Notes under the pieces: generated by a model
Seen by the model: only the letters and a program-made list of their open reading frames with translations
What the model was told of the DNA's origin: nothing
Databases searched by the model: none
DNA from: Phycisphaerales bacterium UBA2266
GTDB lineage: Bacteria > Planctomycetota > Phycisphaerae > Sedimentisphaerales > Anaerobacaceae
Reading direction: 5' to 3'
Length of the DNA stretch: 18,082 bases
Assembly: GCA_002347125.1 (NCBI GenBank)
Contig: DDXG01000396.1
Coordinates: 15,145 to 33,226, forward strand
Program-made: the position numbers and the translations under genes
In this document: positions 15,638 through 18,082 of the stretch, piece after piece
Layout: the number at the start of each line of letters is the position of its first letter
Position numbering within the stretch: position 1 is the first letter of the stretch

Positions 15638-15666
15638 TTGACATCCGCCGCGCCCCACAGTACACT
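15638..15666 (+). promoter_or_regulatory. Sigma70-type promoter of the DUF5060/DUF4038 glycosidase
   Basis: TTGACA (15638-15643), a perfect -35 box, is followed after 17 nt by TACACT (15661-15666, four of six matches). This predicts a leader of about 97 nt that contains a small hairpin CTGCC-TTGTC-GGCAG (15731-15745) and AGGAGG at 15757-15762. The region 15459-15769 between the divergent genes otherwise holds no gene. Confidence 0.6.
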
Positions 15667-15769
15667 CCGCCTGTGTCCAATCACCCTCTGCTCTTCGACA
15701 GAAACGCCGACCCCAAATCTGCTTACAACGCTGCCTTGTCGGCAGAATAGCACATCAGGAGGCACGAAC

Positions 15770-18082
15770 ATGAAACGCATCGCCCGACACAACGCACTCT
15801 GGCTCGCTGTCACAGCCCTGCTGATTGCCCCTGCCGCCTTTGCGGCCGACCCCAAACTCAACGCAACATCCATCGAACAATGGGGCCTCTTCGAAATCAC
15901 CCTCTCCGGGCCCTCCGGCGGCAACCCCTTCACCGACGTCCAACTCCAGGGCCGATTCCAACGCGCCGGCGGCGCCCCGGTAACCGCTGACGGCTTCTAC
16001 GACGGCGACGGCACTTACCGCATCCGCTTCAGCCCCGAGGCCCCCGGCCCATACACCGTCCGCACGCAGAGCAACCGCCCCGATCTGGATGGCAAGACGG
16101 CCGAGTTTACCTGCATCGCCCCCTCCCCCGACAATCACGGCCCCGTCCGGGTCAGCAACAAGTACTACCTGTCCTATGCGGACGGCACGCCCTATTTCCA
16201 GGTCGGCACGACCTGCTACGCCTGGATTCACCAGACCGACGCCCTCCAGCAGCAGACCCTCGAGACCCTCAAGAACGCCCCCTTCAACAAGATGCGGATG
16301 TGTGTCTTCCCCAAGGACTACACCTATAACAAGAACGAGCCGCCCTTCTACCCCTTCGAAGGCAAGCCCCTCAAGGACTGGGACTACACCCGCTTCAACC
16401 CCGAATGCTTCCGCCACCTCGAACGCCGCATCCTCGACCTCCAGGACCTCGGCATCGAGGCGGACCTCATTCTCTTGCACCCCTACGACCGGTGGGGCTA
16501 TGCGAATATGACCGACGCCCAGGACGACGCCTACCTGCGATACCTCGTCGCCCGTGTCGCCGCCTACCGCAACGTCTGGTGGTCCTTCGCCAATGAATTC
16601 GACCTCATGAAGTCCAAGACGATGGACGACTGGGACCGCATGTTCCAGCTCGTCGCCCGTTGCGACCCCTACCGCCGCATGGCCGGCATCCACAACTGCC
16701 ACGGCTTCTACGATCATAACAAGCCCTGGGTCACCCATTGCAGCATCCAGAGTTCCGACCTCCATCGCACGATCGAATGGCGCAACCAGTACAACAAGCC
16801 TGTCATCTTTGACGAATGCAAGTATGAAGGCGACGTCCCGCAGGGCTGGGGCAATCTCACTCCCGAGCAGATGACCGACCGCTTCTGGCTCGGCGTCATC
16901 TCCGGCGCCTACGTCGGCCACGGCGAGACCTACAAGCACCCCCAGGATATCCTCTGGTGGTCCAAGGGCGGCGTCCTCCACGGCCAAAGCCCCGCGCGAA
17001 TCGCATTTCTCAAGCAGATCATGGCCCCCGTCCCCTTCAACGACATGCAGCCCAGTCAATTGTCCGACGGCGCCGTCATGCTCGCCCGACCCGGCCAACT
17101 CTACTTTCTATACTTCACCAACGCATCGCCCATCAGCTTCGACCTGCCCGGCCCGCAACCCTACAAACTCGACGCCATCGACACCTGGGCCATGACCACC
17201 ACCCCCATCGGCACCGCCCAGCCCGGCAAGTTCACCTACGCACCGCCCCGCGCACGTTCGCTTATCCGCCTGACAGCCTACGCACCCGGTGAGAAGCTCC
17301 GCCCGCAGGTCAAGGCCTCCGCCGCGCCCACCGAAGGCCTCGCCCCCCTGACCGTCCGCTTCTCCACGGATTCATCCCTCCCGCACAAATGGGATTTTGG
17401 CGACGGCCAATCCTCCACCGACCGCACTCCCACCCACATCTACGCCAGACCCGGCGTCTTTACGGCCACCGTGACCGTCACCGACCCCGATGGGGCCGTC
17501 GGGTCGGCCTTTATACCCATCGTCGCCGACCGCTCAACCGGCGAGCCCGTCGTCCGGTTCGCATTCCCCGATGGCGACCGGCCGAAAGTCACCCTCCACG
17601 GCGGCCCCATCCAGCGCTCGGAAAACGGCGTTTATACCCTGGCCGGCGACCAGCCTTTCAAATGGATCAAGGCCGGCGACGCCCCCATCGAGGACCTCGA
17701 AGCCGCCCGCTCCTTAACCATCACCGGCTGGCTTAAGCCGAGCGCCCTCAACGTCGGTCCCGGCGGCAACCGTATCCTGTTTACCCTCCAGCATAACCAC
17801 TCCGGGATCGACCTGGTCCACCACGCCGACGGACGCATGCGCCTGGCGGTCAACCAATGGCCCGATGGCATCCAGAACGACAGTTCCCCCGGCAGACTCG
17901 CGGTTGGCCGGTGGACCTTCTTCGCCGTCACCTACGACAGCACCCGCACCACCGAGACCACCCGCTGGTACTTCGGTGACGGCCAAACCCCCGCGACTCT
18001 CGACCGCACCACCAACTACAACAACGGCCCCGTTGGAACCGCCTGCGGCAACCTCGTCTTCGGCAACTTCAACGAAACCGAT
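15770..18082 (+). CDS. Secreted DUF5060-DUF4038-DUF5605-type glycosidase with PKD and LamG-like domains, 3' end missing
   Basis: The frame is open for 771 codons to the window end. ATG 15770 has a perfect AGGAGG at 7-nt spacing. A signal peptide ends near AAFA-ADP (residue 25). Residues 35-115 form a DUF5060 beta domain (EQWGLFEITLSGP). Residues 126-420 are a (beta/alpha)8 barrel of DUF4038 type, related to apiosidases and clan GH-A (YYLSYADGTPYFQVGTTCYAW). The likely acid/base is Glu276 (WWSFANEFD) and the likely nucleophile Glu349 (PVIFDECKYEG). A DUF5605-like beta domain follows to about 505, then a PKD domain (WDFGDGQSS, 541-549, to about 585) and a LamG/concanavalin-like domain from about 594 that runs off the edge. 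It probably removes side-chain sugars from a complex polysaccharide outside the cell; the substrate is unknown. Confidence 0.9.
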   Translation, partial: MKRIARHNALWLAVTALLIAPAAFAADPKLNATSIEQWGLFEITLSGPSGGNPFTDVQLQGRFQRAGGAPVTADGFYDGDGTYRIRFSPEAPGPYTVRTQSNRPDLDGKTAEFTCIAPSPDNHGPVRVSNKYYLSYADGTPYFQVGTTCYAWIHQTDALQQQTLETLKNAPFNKMRMCVFPKDYTYNKNEPPFYPFEGKPLKDWDYTRFNPECFRHLERRILDLQDLGIEADLILLHPYDRWGYANMTDAQDDAYLRYLVARVAAYRNVWWSFANEFDLMKSKTMDDWDRMFQLVARCDPYRRMAGIHNCHGFYDHNKPWVTHCSIQSSDLHRTIEWRNQYNKPVIFDECKYEGDVPQGWGNLTPEQMTDRFWLGVISGAYVGHGETYKHPQDILWWSKGGVLHGQSPARIAFLKQIMAPVPFNDMQPSQLSDGAVMLARPGQLYFLYFTNASPISFDLPGPQPYKLDAIDTWAMTTTPIGTAQPGKFTYAPPRARSLIRLTAYAPGEKLRPQVKASAAPTEGLAPLTVRFSTDSSLPHKWDFGDGQSSTDRTPTHIYARPGVFTATVTVTDPDGAVGSAFIPIVADRSTGEPVVRFAFPDGDRPKVTLHGGPIQRSENGVYTLAGDQPFKWIKAGDAPIEDLEAARSLTITGWLKPSALNVGPGGNRILFTLQHNHSGIDLVHHADGRMRLAVNQWPDGIQNDSSPGRLAVGRWTFFAVTYDSTRTTETTRWYFGDGQTPATLDRTTNYNNGPVGTACGNLVFGNFNETD

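Noticed and set aside
15755..17098. 447-residue open frame on the minus strand
   Set aside because: It lies antisense to the DUF5060/DUF4038 glycosidase, which has a signal peptide, an ideal ribosome binding site and recognisable catalytic motifs. The minus frame is Val/Gly/Ala-rich with no domain, a typical high-GC shadow.

Overview
The window reads as a high-GC chromosomal segment of an uncultured planctomycete, most likely class Phycisphaerae. The pointers are type II secretion pseudopilins with an FTLIELLVVIAI-type head and an H-x9-DG tail, a planctomycete-style dockerin-like tail (GDLNYDCIVDFTDYS...GQWLE), large secreted PKD/fibronectin-type proteins, and a DUF5060/DUF4038-type glycosidase. 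This taxonomic call is inference from gene style; no rRNA or marker gene is present.

Layout. 1-477 (+): C-terminal end of a ComM/YifB Mg-chelatase-like ATPase. 812-1486 (+): a secreted Cys-rich protein made of two nearly identical 92-residue domains. 1681-4719 (+): a tight cluster of a truncated pseudopilin, a di-heme cytochrome c peroxidase, a full pseudopilin (ATGA overlap with the peroxidase) and a secreted dockerin-tailed protein. 4720-5271: no intact gene, but minus-strand remnants, the clearest being the start of a membrane glycosyltransferase broken by an in-frame stop. 5272-9717 (-): a 1481-residue secreted multidomain protein ending in tandem PKD repeats. 9718-10039: non-coding. 14233-10040 (-): an operon of an MlaC-like periplasmic protein, an RND/MMPL transporter and an MlaA lipoprotein, a likely envelope-lipid transport unit without an ATPase. 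15458-14475 (-): a GH43-type glycosidase. 15770-end (+): a DUF5060/DUF4038/DUF5605-type glycosidase with PKD and LamG-like domains, divergent from the GH43 gene and cut by the window end.

The two glycosidases probably form a small polysaccharide-degradation locus. The mlaC-like and GH43 genes, although functionally unrelated, share an ungapped block that covers the -10 box, leader, Shine-Dalgarno and start codon (roughly 46 of 61 bases identical by hand count), with the same -35/-10 spacing. This looks like a duplicated expression cassette and also fixes both start codons. A perfect palindrome of REP type sits in frame inside the RND gene and encodes TGKMPVP. No RNA gene, CRISPR array or intact mobile element was recognised. 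I found no clearly new biological system; the most unusual items are the shared leader cassette, the duplicated Cys-rich protein and the palindrome inside the transporter.
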